DNA of 64,000 bases, taken from the NCBI GenBank assembly GCA_003255065.1, contig QAOA01006734.1, positions 1,348,117 to 1,412,116 of the forward strand. The letters are read 5' to 3'. Origin of the DNA: Cercis canadensis (Eukaryota > Streptophyta > Magnoliopsida > Fabales > Fabaceae). Each line of letters begins with the position of its first letter. Positions within the stretch are counted from its first letter, which is position 1. Both the position numbers and the translations under genes were made by a program. This document shows, piece by piece, positions 11,850-25,066 of the stretch. The notes under the pieces were generated by a model. The model made no database searches and was not told the origin of the DNA. It worked only from the letters and a program-made list of their open reading frames with translations.

Positions 11850-13835
11850 ATGGTGGAGGAACAAGTGGTGATCATCATCGGCGCAGGCCCCTCTGGCCTG
11901 GCCGCGGCTGCATGCTTGAGAAAGCGATCTATTCCCTTCATAATGCTTGAAAGAGAAGACTGTTTTGCTTCTCTATGGAAGAAATATTCGTATGATCGTC
12001 TTCACCTTCATCTCACAAAGCAATTTTGTGAGCTACCTCACATGTCATTCCCACCCACTTGTCCTCGATACGTGCCAAAGAAGCAGTTCTTACAGTATTT
12101 AGATGACTATGTGTCACACTTCAAGATTAGTCCTCTGTATCACAGAACAGTGGAGTTGGCTGAATATGATGAAGGTGCACAGAAATGGAGGGTGAAGGCT
12201 ATGAATGGAGATTCTGGTCAGGTTGAGGAATATGCAGGGAAATTTCTGGTGGTGGCCACGGGTGAAACCTCTGACCCTTTTGTTCCAGAGGTTGAAGGGC
12301 TCAGTAGCTTTAATGGGAAACTACTTCATTCAACAAGGTTTAAGTCTGGGAAGGAGTTCAAAGATGAGCATGTTCTGGTTGTGGGGTCTGGCAATTCTGG
12401 CATGGAAATTGCATCAGACTTGGCCAACCATGGTGCCAAAACTTCAATTGTGGTTCGAAGCCCGGTACGTGATTAATCATTATATGATCTTCAAAAAAAA
12501 AAATTGTGATTAATAATTAATCTTTTATTTACTTAAATGAGTTATAATTGCTTTTACACAAGCATACACAATTACACAGCACAATTAATTTAGAAATCTC
12601 CTAAAAAAAAATGAGATCCATGTTCAATACATGCAATATTGCAGGTTCATTTTCTATCAAGGGAAATGGTGTTTCTGGGCCTATTTTTGTTGAAGTATTT
12701 ATCGTTAGGCATTGTGGACTCATTAATGGTGATTCTTAGCAAGATGGCTTATGGGGATGTGACCAACTATGGGATTGCCAGGCCTGATGAGGGTCCTTTC
12801 TTCATGAAGGTTAAGTATGGCAAATATCCAGTCATTGACGTTGGAACCTACAAGAAAATCAAGTCTGGAGAGATAAAGGTCAATTACTAATTAATAATTA
12901 CTTTTTTTTTTGTTGACTAATTGATGGCATGCATGGTTTAATTTATTTATGTCTTCCTATGGTGGTTAATTAATGGATTGACTTAAGTTAGGTAACCTAC
13001 CTTACAGGTGTAGCATATTATAGCACTTTTTAAGGTCAAATTAACAGACTAAATAGTATACATCGCCGAAGCCTACCCACATTTGAATACGATCTTCTTC
13101 ACTTTCACATAGACTCACTCAATATCAGAGAAACCTTACAATCAAAACAATAAAAGCAAAGAGCATTAGAGGTTTCGTGCTTAATGAGGATTTTCATATG
13201 TGCACACGTCAACATGAAAGGCCTAGGTTTAAGTGGGTAGATAGATATCCGCGGAAGGAATAGGCTTAACATATTCTTGGTTTACTGTAACCCGGGTTTA
13301 CTTCGTTCTCATAAATCAATGTTATTGTTTAGTTAGTGATGGAATGGTATTATATGTATTGTTTTATACGTAGGTGTTGCCAGCAGAAATAGAAAGCCTG
13401 AGAGGTAACGACGTGAAATTCAAGAATGGCAAGTCGTATCCATTTGATACCATCGTTTTCTGCACCGGCTTCAAGAGATCAACACAAAAGTGGCTTATGG
13501 TATGTAATTCACTTTATTATCCATTATTTATAAATATGAACAAGGCAATGCATTAATAAATAATGGATAGGGTGAAATTTATGATTTATGTGAGGAAAAT
13601 AGGTTATCCCAATGTGTAGTCCAAATTGTGATAGGTAAATAACAATTGTGTTGTTTATGGGCTATGGCAGGGGGATGATTATCTTTTGAACCACGATGGT
13701 CTTCCCAAACCGAGTTTTCCAAACCATTGGAAGGGAAAGAAGGGTCTGTATTGCGTTGGATTGGCAAGAAGAGGGTTTTATGGGGCTGCAGCCGATGCTG
13801 AAAATATAGCACAAGATATAACCTCATTTGGTTAG
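11850..13835 (+). CDS. YUCCA-type flavin monooxygenase, copy 2 (YUC10/11-like)
   Basis: Four exons: 11850-12464, 12645-12878, 13374-13499, 13671-13835, giving 379 residues. Exon boundaries and phases match copy 1 exactly; exons 2 and 3 are the same length (234 and 126 nt). The FAD motif GAGPSG is at residues 11-16, [12 protein letters not shown] matches the FMO signature, GSGNSG forms the NADPH site, and [11 protein letters not shown] is near the C-terminus. The tail is six codons shorter than in copy 1. Intron 2 is 495 nt against 136 nt in copy 1, pointing to an insertion. All catalytic motifs are intact, so both copies look functional. The role is auxin synthesis from indole-3-pyruvate. Confidence 0.93.
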
Positions 13836-14565
13836 TATACTATAGTCTGTATACATATACCCAAAAAGAACATCAACGTTTTGTAATGTCAGTTGCCAGA
13901 CAGAAGCAGTGGCTTTTAAAGAAAATATTAATGATTGCAGTAGTTGATCATGATTCATGAACAAGTAACCAGCATTCCGATCCTCCCCTGTAATGCATCC
14001 TTGTCGAAACAAAATAAAATCCGAATACAACAGAATAAAAGTACTTATATTTCCACATCCAAATTGGACATTTTATAACATAGAAAATTATTGTAAATGA
14101 TTACATCAATGCTTCAAGGCTAATAAGAGCCGCTCCTATGTGCACTAATTATCTCCCTAAAAAATACATTGTACGTGAAAACTTGTAAAATCAAACCTGA
14201 AGAACACTTCCAGGGTTATCAAATAAGGGAGGGGAAAAAATCACCGAAGAAGAAATCGTGTATAAAAAATTGGAAAGAATACTGTATTCAAGAGCTCAAT
14301 TTCCCGTCCCACTAATAAAATAATAATAATCAGGGGGAAAGAGAGAGAGAGAAATACCCCATGCTGATGATGCTATATATGCCCCCATATGAGTGTAAAA
14401 CCATAAATAAGAAAGAGCCTAAAAGATAAATTCATGTGTCCCCCGTAAGGCTGGTTAGCTGATATTATTGCTGCGCTTATTTGGTGCCCAAATTTGTTAC
14501 CCTGCGTCTTAAGTCTTAAGCAATGCTGTGATGGGAAATTTCACATTGAAATCAGCGGAGTAAAT

Positions 14566-17500
14566 TTATGCCCAGAGCAATCCATCAACGCCTATGTCAA
14601 AATTGGAAACTGGGCTATCACCAAATTCCTGGTCTACTGGTTTGTCGTCTCCGAGTGAATCCACATATGGCTTCAATAGATCAGAGGATCTTTCAGATGG
14701 TATACCATAATCTCTAAGTATGCAGGATGAAGCAGCACTTGATGCTTCCCTCTCCAAAACAGCAATATAGTTGTCTTCAAATTCGAAAAATAGATACCTA
14801 TTCTTGCATGCTGATTAAGATCAAGAACAAAGAAAAACCTTAAGGCTTATTGAAAAAAAAAAGAAAAAAAAAGTAGTAGTAGTAGAATAGATTGTTAAAC
14901 TTACAATCAACAAGGTGTGCAAGGTGATGAATGTTTTTAATTCGAGTTCCATTGAATTTCAAAACCTGTAATTTTCTTTTATATTAGAGTGAATGTATAC
15001 AGTTTACTGGAGTCAATCTTGCAATTGATAGTAAATGACTTGCCTGCTGATTGCTCATATCTTCATACCCTATGTTGACTTCATTTGCTAATACCTATTA
15101 ATAAGAAAGACAAGAAAAGTAAAATTATGCTATACAAATTACATTAAAGCTGCATGCAAAAGAAAAGTAAAGTCTCAATAGAAATTCTCAAATCAATAGA
15201 ATCATTGAATAAGAAATGATCGATAAAATTCAAAATGTTGCATGCAAAGAAAAATTTTCAAGTAAGTAAATTGAACATCTTATGTATAGCATTGTCAATT
15301 TTGGGCCCAACCCGTATAAAATCAGGTTAGGGCTTGAATTTTGATGCCGCAATTAAATTCGAGCTTTTTTTGGCCCAGCCTGATTTTTAATATTTTTTTG
15401 TTTTTCATTTATTTTTTATTTTTAAATATTTTTTTTATTTTAAAAATAGTAAAATAATACTAATCAGGACTGCCTGCGTATATATAGGGCTGGGCTCAGG
15501 CCCTGAAGCTAGGTCCGATTAAATTTGGGTCTTTTTGGCCTGGCTCACTTGACACTACTACCTATACATATTGTTGAAGATGCAAACCTACCTGGGATAG
15601 GATAACAATCTGTTCCCCTTGAAACCTCGCCAGAGAATAACGTGCCTTTGCCAATAATTTCAGCTGGCAAGGAAAAAAATTCAATATCAAGCTCAAACCA
15701 CAAACCACAAACAGAAAATGCATTTGTCTAACAGACTATTATTATTTTTGTAACCTTGAGCTTTTAAGGTAAGCCATATAAGTCAGAAGTGAACTTACCC
15801 CTATCGAGTCTTCACATTCCTCCCTGTCAAAAGATCAATAATTAAAATAGCAAAAATTAGGAGTACACGCTCAAAAATAAAAAAAACTACGAAGAATGCC
15901 AAGTGCAAAGAATAATGTAACGTACTCTATCAATGGCTCTGAGAGGGGTGTAAACACTAAACCAGCAATTATTAGATAAGAAGGCTGACCACCATCAATG
16001 TGATAGGGAACCTTGAAGTGAAAATAAGCATTCAAAAACAAGCATCAGATTGAGGAACTCATGATGTAATGATGACAATTTTGTATGACATACCAAATGA
16101 ACTCGTGGATTTAAAACTACTTTAGCCTTCATTAGCTTCCCTGCTCTGATGATACCAAGCTCTGCATTATCACCTGCAAATCTGTGCAAGACCATTACTT
16201 TAGGCTCCCATTCTAAACATACCAATGGTCAAGGTAAAGCCAACTCTCAGAAACTGGCTATAATGTTGTAATTGCAAAACTCACAAACATAACCCTTATG
16301 AAAGGTTTATTAGCAGTAACAAGCATAATAATACTAAAAGTGATAAATTCAGATTTCAATTTATTAATTCCAAAAAGGATGAAGCCTGTACTTTTGACTG
16401 ATGAGGAAGCGGAATGCAATGCGTTCGTTTGATCGGAATGGAACTGTTCCTTCACTGCCAATATGAACGTCATCAAAGCTGACAATTACATCACCCTGAA
16501 ATGGAAAATGTTACCTATAATGTTAAAACACATTTGAATGGATTTTAGAAAAGCTGGAAGGGTGGTATTAAATTTCACAGGTACATCTTCTCTCCTCCAC
16601 CCCTTTTTCTTTAAGACTAACACCAAAAGATCTCTAAATCAATCACCAAATACACACCTCTCATGGACCAGAATTTTATAAAAACAATCATAGCTCATGA
16701 CAATATTTTTAACTCTAAAGCTAGCTCGAAAGTATTTTTCATAACGCACATTATGTTCTATCCAATCATTATAGCCTTATACCTCAGACTTTATAGTTTT
16801 TTTCTCCCCAAAAAAAGTAGCTTTTCGTGTTATATTGCGTCTTCTTTTGGATCACACTATTCAAAGCATTTAAAGATACTAATTATCTAAAAATCTACTA
16901 GTCCTATCATGTTAAGAAGCGCAAAAATATACTCATGGGCCACTCAAGGACAACATCTAGGGATCCAAATTGTCCAAAATACCTTCTTTAATACATTATT
17001 TGCATCAGAAGTTGGTTCAACTCTACGCACCAGGACACCCTGCATAAAACAGACACATAAAATTGGTACAAGAAAATCTTATATTTTTCTAGCAGACATA
17101 CTGTAAGAACTGATATCTAATTGTCAACCATAAACAGCCACATGATGGAGACAAACCTCATTAGACTGTACTTTCAAGCATGCACGTAGTGCAGGATTCT
17201 CTAACTTCTGCAACAGTACACCGAGGCAAGGGAAACCTGGGAGTTTTTAGATGACACCAGTACAGTTTGCATGTTAAGCTTTATTTCTAGACTTCAGTCA
17301 TAATAGAAATAACTGAAGTAATGCTCGCTGAAAGACTATTAGTAAACTCTTTTCAAGATACAATGTTGGAACTAAAAAATGCCACAAACATCATAGAACA
17401 GTGCAGCAAAGCAAGAAGAAACAGATTTTTATATGTGCAGGAATATTTATTGTTATTCTTGTTTTATGCAAGATGCAAAGATATTAATGTATCCACACAA

Positions 17501-20500
17501 AATTAACATAAGAAAATATGTGAAATGCTTTCAAGAAAATGGCATGTAAAAATTCTTGGATGTAGGCTTCTAAGCTTGTTCGTAGAACACACAGGATTAC
17601 AGAATGGTTTTTGTTGAAAAAACATACAATTGCCCGTGGAGAAGTTTTATGTTGAGTAGCTTTTACTTTTTATCAGAATTTGAAAGAGATACTCCGAGAG
17701 TCATAAGCAATGACATTTAGTTGAATCAAACACTTAATTTCTCCTTGCAATGTGATGCAATGCCTCTACAAGCATATTCACACACCAAATTAACAAGTCT
17801 ACCAAACATAAGCATATATAATTTAAGAAGAATTTCTTACCAGTGTACTTGCCATTCCTCTCATAGTCATCCAGAAAACGAGATACAACTGTTGTTGGAA
17901 TCACATAGCCAATATTTTCTGCGTCTTCGGATCTGTAGACCTAGAGGTAATGTCACATAAGAAAGTGACCGAGAAAATAACAGACAACACAAAAAGAGTT
18001 TCTAATCGGGTAAAAAAAGCTACAAATAGGTCTGAAAAATTATCAATTTCTCAATTTATATTAGCAGAAAGGTATTTTTATGAGTAACAGGATTCTTAAA
18101 ACTTGTCCCAGATTGCAACACATGAAAATATTTTTATATTACAGTTTTTATGAGAAAAGTAAGCACTGGTAAATCAACTGAGACCATGCCATAAAATCTA
18201 CCTGAAATGCCACACCAATGCACTCCCCTTGGTCACTGAAGGCTGGACCACCACTATTACCTAAAATCTAGCAGGTATAAGCAATGGCTATCACAATGAT
18301 ATGTAATAATGCCATAAAAGAGAAAGAACCTATTTCAAAATTGGACGGCAATTATATTACTATAGAAGAAAAATAGCCAGAGAGTTTTTTCCAAGAGCAG
18401 GTTCAAATTAAAATTTAAACCATTTTAAGATCTACTGACCAGGATTTATTGCAGCATCAATTTGAATACCCAGCAAATCAGATGATCCATGAGCATATGA
18501 TGTGACCTGGTTACATTTTTCCATGACAATTTAGCACTAAGAAATATCCCAACTATACTGCAAAAGAAATTATATACATATCACAGTAGATGAAATGATG
18601 AATTGTCACATTAATCTAAAGGAATATAACAAACCTCTATACGAGATACAACTCCCTTTGTCACTGAAATTGTGTCTCCTCCAAGGGGATATCCTACAAC
18701 AGTAACAGCATCCTACAATTTGGAAAGAAGTATTGAGAATTTTAAGTCAAATCCATGTGCCTGATATAGTACAGGAAAATTTATATAAGCTTTGCAAAAC
18801 TCCGTTCATATTACTGGCTGAATCAATTTCTTGCATTTTCACATATTTATTAAAGCCACACATTATATATAGATAGTGAAGATGGTGAAGAAAACAAATC
18901 CACAACTATTCTGCAAATAAAAGTGGTGGAGAGGGTGAAGGAAAATGGGAAAATAATGCAACTGGCTCTACCTTTTAAGAGTTGATGATTGTGTGGACAA
19001 TTAAAATTTATATCGTCATCATAATATGTGATATCAAATATTGATCAAGTGAAAGTTCTCAGCATAGTTTCTGAATTTATATGATGAATATTACTTTTCA
19101 TCTAATCATTTACGTCCTTTTAATATATTTTTTAAAAACTTAGTAACCAGAAAGAAAGCGATAACTATCATCGTCTATCTGGCACTTTAACAAGTAAGTT
19201 TGATTTCAACTCGGTTCAACAAACACATCCAACACTCTCAGAGAATCTCCATTATTGTTATTTTATTATTACTATTTCACACATCAGTTCATTTCAACTT
19301 CATTAATGAATTAATTATCTATTTCTTCGGGAAAAATTATATATATATAAAAAAAAAAGACCAAAGCAGAATGAAAGCAACTATATTTACAAAAAGAAAA
19401 ATCAATGAAATTTTGCAAAGAAGGAAAAGAGGTACTTTCATACCTGAAGATGAGGCATACGTCCAAATCTGAGTGGCTCTACTTCTCTCCAGAATTCCTC
19501 ACTTTCTACTGAAAGCAAAGCTATATCACAATCAACACCTCTGGCTAATACCTGTACATTCCATCACTGAGAGGAAAGTAAATAATATGAAAGTGTGCTA
19601 AATATCAATGTCTCAAGCACCTTTCTTTGTCAGTTGATTATTATCATTTGGTAAAGGTCATAATTATAATAAATTAAGAAAGATCAGTCAAATGAGTCAA
19701 CAAGATATACCCACCAAGTACTAATTTATGTGAATCATCAACACCACTTTGTATATCATAATTTACTTAAAATTAATAGAAAAGGTCACTGCAGGTTACC
19801 TGAATTACAATAATTAAACACCACAACCATTTAAGGAAATTTCCCCAGCCTTCCAAGTTGCAGTGACCCAAGTTTGCTTAATTTTCTGCCATCTGTGACC
19901 TATTTTAACCCGCACAGAGGACACTTGCATTCTACTACTAATTCGTCAAAAATCAAAACAGCTATAACTTGCATTTAAACTCTAGAGTTACTCGCTCTCT
20001 TTGCACTCCTAACTCATACATTTATAGTTACTCTGTTTTACCTTTTTAAGGTTCTTAGCTTCAAGTCTTGGCATGATATAGAGGATAAGTAACATAATGC
20101 TATGTCCACAGAATGAAACTGTAGCCAGATATGTTAAGGAAATTGTTCTCCAGAGGTTGACATGATATTAAAGGAGCATTCTGCAAAAAAAAAAAAAAAA
20201 AAANAAAAAAAAAAAAAAAAAGGACAATTCTTCTGTAGGAGCAATACCTTAGCCACAAATTTTGTATCATCCCCTCTTCTCTTGACTTTAACCTGCAATC
20301 AGCAAAAACACGATAACAATTGAATCTCCTTAACTTGCGTTGCACCTCATATCTTGAGGAGAAAATCAAAATGAAAGTAGAAACATTAAAGAAATATCAA
20401 CATAACATTTTAGAGATTGGACTAGCTGTTTAGAGCTCAGTTGAAAAGTTGTATCCTTTTTTAACATAAAAAAAGTCATAGCAGCCAGTTGGCATTGTCC

Positions 20501-22494
20501 ATAAGCAAAGAGATACATGTAAGTTCTATGAACTACATTTTTCATAACTTTCTTTTTCTTTCAATCTGAACTACCTGTAATGAAATTTGTATTCAAAGAT
20601 CTACTGAAGATAAGACAACTGGGGATATTACCTGTGTATCATGTTCCACACAATGTGCATTGGTCAAAAGTTTCCTGCCTCCAATCATAAATGCACTGCA
20701 GATGAAATGTAGCTTGTAAGAAGAGGATTCTTCATATACTACAGATACTAATAAGCATTTCAATATCTTGCCTTCCAGTACTTGTATATTGTCTCTGCTT
20801 TTGCCAAGGAAGTGAATAATCTGGTGCAGTATGGGTGCAATAAACCTAAAATGACACACAAACAAGAAACCTTAACAAATAGAAAAGAGTCTATTGACAT
20901 AAGGTAAGGTGTAAAATCAGATTATTGTGAATTGAATGATAATTTAGATATAGGACAGTTAATATCGAACTTGAAACCATCTAACAAACTGGTGACATGT
21001 CATGAAAGCTCCCAACCAAGGACGTGAACCACCCAAACTTAAATGCAGAAAAAATAGAAAAATTATCGACCAAAAAAAGAAAAGAGTTGTAACCTTTACC
21101 TTCACAACAGCATTAAGGAAAGCTGTGTCTTGTATATTACTTGGTTCAACCTGAAATTGAATTAGTTACTTATGAAGTTAAAGAGGAGAATAAGAGAAGA
21201 AACCATCAGCTTGTCTCAAGTATCTCTTCAATGTTTTTCCATAAGAAAGCAAAACGGATCTCTTCTCAAGGGTAAAGAACTGTAAGAGGAACTATATCAT
21301 CTTTTTGATTGTCGAAATTCTCTACATATATTTCTTGAACATAAGTTGAGCATTGCAAGAATGCAGCTTTCCAATACAAGTAATGACTGTGAAATGATGG
21401 TTTTCCTCATAATAATACCTCCAAATTTTGAGAAAATAGAATCCCTTCTATTTCAACTTTTTACAAATTGCCATATGTAAAAATACCAAGCTATGCCTTC
21501 CCCCCGGGCCCCCCAAAAAAAAAAAAGAAATTATATTCGAAATCAATACGGAAAACTATACCTGCTGGTCCTTTGAATCGATTGGAAACTCCTTATCTTT
21601 CCTTGGCATGCCAAATGGTTTATAAGACGTTGGTTGGGGTCCCGCTGCATCCCCTCTACCACTACCACCATCAATATATATAGAAGGCCTTTCATCTTTT
21701 GAACGCCCTGGATACTTCTTCTGGGGAACAGCTTCCTTCTGGAATCACAGGCTTATAATGGTTACCAATAACATAATTGTGAAGAAAATAGTTTGATGCT
21801 ATTTGATATTTACACATTCACCAATAATCCCTCATCTGACTCACTCAGTCTAGTTCAATTTCTGCCAACTTCTCTTTCACACTTTCACCTGCATACATCG
21901 TTTTTTTCCCCTTCTATCTGTTATGTAAGTTTAAATCCGTGCTAGAACACTCATTGTATCTTGAATCATCTGGCCTGAAAATTTTCTCTATTACTACTGA
22001 GAAAGTCGGCACTACTTCAATTTAACGAAATTTTAATATGTACTAATCTTCAAAATCGTGGCTCAGTTGGACGCAAAATCTCAAAATCACGAGCACGTAT
22101 AACATTTTCAACATAATTGAATATAAATTGTAAATCGTAATACCTTCATATCATGACAGAGTACAGTTATAATGAAAATAGAGAAAGGGCAACAAAAAAA
22201 AAAAGGTCAAATTCAGGGAATAAAATTAAATGAATATCAAGAAGCCGTAAGATAGTAATTAGTGAGAAGGAAGAGAAAGAATAGGGCAGGGCTTACTTGT
22301 CTGTTGGATTTAGGCGAGGTGTCTCTGTCTGGATTTGAAGCTCTGCGTTTGTGATTAATGGCTCTGGAAGAGACAGAAGCGATGGGTCTCTGTGAGATGA
22401 CGAAACAGGACTGAGAGGAACGGGAGTAACGGAATTTAACGGTGGAGGATACCACAGAGAACATGCAACTGCAGCTCGATACTGCCACGACCAT
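14566..22494 (-). CDS. DEG2: DEG2-type chloroplast serine protease (Do-like 2)
   Basis: Twenty-one exons reconstruct a 629-residue protein (Arabidopsis DEG2 is about 607). Exons: 22494-22297, 21738-21562, 21150-21100, 20845-20772, 20695-20632, 20292-20248, 19551-19444, 18712-18635, 18506-18440, 18260-18202, 17940-17841, 17236-17157, 17039-16983, 16495-16392, 16181-16094, 16011-15926, 15823-15799, 15663-15592, 15094-15044, 14965-14905, 14810-14566. Phases agree at every junction. The first ~60 residues are Ser/Arg-rich, like a transit peptide. The trypsin-like triad is visible: His in TNAHCV, Asp in CDIALL, Ser in GNSGG. PDZ-like regions follow ([10 protein letters not shown]-type block, here [11 protein letters not shown]), and the tail ends [16 protein letters not shown]2 is an ATP-independent stromal-side thylakoid protease linked to photosystem II protein turnover. 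Introns 4 and 19 use GC donors. Confidence 0.95.
15285..15565. mobile_element. Possible small DNA-transposon insertion in DEG2 intron 18
   Basis: An insert-like block between exons 18 and 19 has ends that resemble each other in inverted orientation: TATGTATAGCATTGTCAA on the left, and TATGTATAGGTAGTAGTGTCAA for the right end read from the other strand. Its interior is rich in GGCCCA/GGCCTGG-type motifs, commonly seen in plant MITE-like repeats, and differs from the surrounding intron. No clear direct target duplication was found. Confidence 0.35.
20182..20221. repeat. Poly-A tract with a single N (DEG2 intron 6)
   Basis: About 40 bases of A are interrupted by an N at 20204. On the coding strand this is a poly-T tract starting 27 nt after the exon 6 donor. 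Length is uncertain because of the N. Confidence 0.9.
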
Positions 22495-22749
22495 TTTACA
22501 AGGCCCAAGGAGAAAGATAAGCAAGCTCAGAGTTGCACTTGCAGTTTTTTTGAACTCTCCTTTGCTTTTCTTCCTCTTTTTCTTATCCTCTGGTTCCTAC
22601 TTCCTAGTATCTCATAACAACGGAAAACATAATTGAAACGCTGTATAAAATAATTGGATTAGGTCATTGGTTTTTTGGCGCCTCACTGTGTTTTTTACCA
22701 ATTGGAGTGCGCTCCTTTGTAATTGTAAAATTGTAATCTAAGCAAAAAA

Positions 22750-22781
<32 letters not shown>

Positions 22782-22862
22782 NNNNNNNNNNNNNNNNNNN
22801 NNNNNNNNNNNNNNNNNNNNNNNNNNNNNNNNNNNNNNNNNNNNNNNNNNNNNNNNNNNNNN
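22782..22862. other. Assembly gap of 81 N
   Basis: A run of 81 N directly follows a poly-T tract of about 30 bases. The gap probably formed where sequencing failed at the homopolymer. Confidence 0.99.
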
Positions 22863-23120
22863 TTTATTATTTATTTTTTAATGGAGATTTTTTAAATATT
22901 TTTAATAAAAATATAATATGTGATATCACATAAAAATAATTAATGTATAAATAACATATAATTAATAACTTCAAATCAATAATTTTTAAATTTATCTAAA
23001 ATAATTAGATAAATTATATTTTGTATCTAATAAAATATAAAAATTACACTTTAATAGTAAATGTCTATCACATTATTATGATATAACATATTCATGTGGT
23101 CTATAGAACCCTTGATATTT
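22863..23120. repeat. AT-rich dispersed repeat family, copy A
   Basis: Shares with 23930-24170 and 63840-64000 the order GA(T)TTTTTTAAATATTTTT..., then ATAAAAATA, then a core resembling TTTTTAAATTTATTT and TATCTAATAAAATATAAAAATTA. The left end is lost in the N gap. Confidence 0.55.
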
Positions 23121-23929
23121 TATATTTCTAGTTAAAATTTAGCTTTACTTATTTAATAGAAAAAACAATTTATTTAAAAATTTTATGAATATTATAATTT
23201 ATATTTTTGAGAAAATATAAGGCATAAATAATATTAAAAGATAAACTTACATCCAACTTTAAAACTGATTAACTTTTAGCTAAAAAAAATCATTAGCTTT
23301 GTTAGTGAGTACATAAATTACTTATAATCTAACTATATTAGATTAAATTATATTTTTATAAATCAATTAGTACAACTTTTTTTTCTGAATTTTATCACTT
23401 GTAATCTAATAAAACAAAATGGCATTGAGTTTTGTTGGAAACAAATGTTAGTTTATGTTGTTCGGCCAAGTTTTACTTTTTTGGTCATCTTTGTCGGCGG
23501 ACGGTTATTAAAGATGAGGACAGACATTTGGGCCTAAACGTTTTTATAATCGGCTACACTGTATGACTATAGCCCAAATAATTGGGCTTATTCTCTCAAC
23601 CATTTCAGGGCCTAATTTGGCATGATCATCAGAAAACAAATCCTTAAAAGGGCTGGGCCTAAACTTCTTAGTAGAAAGGAGTGGGGAAAACAAATCATTA
23701 ATACGAGCACTGTCAAAATGGGCTTAAGCTTTAAGCCTGTGGTCTGACTCATTGCTCCTGCATATAGGTCGAGCTATGTTAGTTTATCTTGAGCCCGTAT
23801 CAGATGCAGGCTTTAATGGGCCAAGCCAACCTGTTTGACAAAGCTAGCACTTGCGAAATGGGCCTATGCCCACAAACTTACCTACAAAACTTGCATATGG
23901 GCCAAGTTGAACAAGAATAACACGGAGAC

Positions 23930-24170
23930 ATTTTTTTTAGATTATTCATTTAGAAGATTTTTTAAATATTTTTTGTATTTATTTAATATATTATATTATA
24001 TAAAAATAGTCAATTTATATGAGATGTGTATAAATTAATTATTTTTAAATTTATTTAAAAAATAAATTATATTTATTTTATATTTAATAAAATATAAAAA
24101 TTATATATAATTGTCACATTAATATAATATAATATATATCATATAATTCTTGATTTATTTAATATAAAAA
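23930..24170. repeat. AT-rich dispersed repeat family, copy B
   Basis: Same segment order as copy A at 22863-23120 and copy C at the window end. The core at about 24028-24110 reads close to AATTATTTTTAAATTTATTT followed by TTTAATAAAATATAAAAATTAT. Confidence 0.55.
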
Positions 24171-24784
24171 ATTCAGAATAATTATATCTTTGATGTATTA
24201 ATATAAATCTATTTCATGTATATATTTCGACAGTTGTCACAAGATGTATGTTAGTCCATCTTGAAAATGTTTTTTTTTTTTTTCAAACAAATAAATGGGG
24301 TTGAAAACAGAACATTTATCATTTACCACACAAAAGCAAAAGGACGCGACCATAGCAAAACTCGCGTGAATGAAACTGCCGTTGCTACTATTATTGCGTC
24401 TCTTCAGTCTTCATGTTTGGTTAATTTGTACTCGCACGTCAAGTGGGGCGGCAACACGTGTCAGTCCCTGAACTCCCTTAGTGGTCAGACTCACAGCTTT
24501 ATACTGTAGCCTGCTACAGCAGAAACGGTCGAACGGCAGGCGTTAATGGAGGTTTGACGGCGAGTCGTTTTTTCCGTTTGTGTTTCTAAGCACGGATTAA
24601 CGGTGCATTTGTTGCCTTCCCATAAAAAGTAAAATTCTCCGTTATCATCGTTTTTCATGTAATGCATGTCCTTTTCGCTGCTATAATCGTTGCTGGCTAT
24701 TTGAGTCCCATGCCATGTGACTATGTGGCGAGGCTCGCAAGGTCGCCGAGTGCTTTTAAGTCTTTTTCTTTATTTTTGCCATAA

Positions 24785-25066
24785 TTAACAAATAAGTGCA
24801 TAATTAACATGTTTCGCTGTTAATGAGATTTAGAGTTAGACTAAAATTTCATATGAAATATTTCTTTTCCTTTAAATATAATTTTCCTTATTAAACAATT
24901 ATTTATTTAAGAATATTGATTTAAATATATATTTAATAAAAAACAGTTAATCAAGTTTACAAATGAATACATAATTAACATGTATCAGTCGTAATGAGTT
25001 TTAGAGTCAGACTAAAATTTCTTATGAAGAATTATTTTCTCTTCAAATTTACTTTTCCTTACTTAT
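24785..25066. repeat. Two diverged direct repeats of ~105 bp
   Basis: Copy 1 (about 24789-24894) and copy 2 (about 24959-25065) both run through CATAATTAACATGT, TAATGAG, AGAGT(T/C)AGACTAAAATTTC, TATGAA and ATTTTCCTTA-like blocks, about 170 bp apart. Not recognised as a known element. Confidence 0.6.

Noticed and set aside
22755-22781. Poly-T before the gap as a terminator or retroelement tail
   Set aside because: It sits at an assembly gap and has no adjoining element; more likely a sequencing limit.
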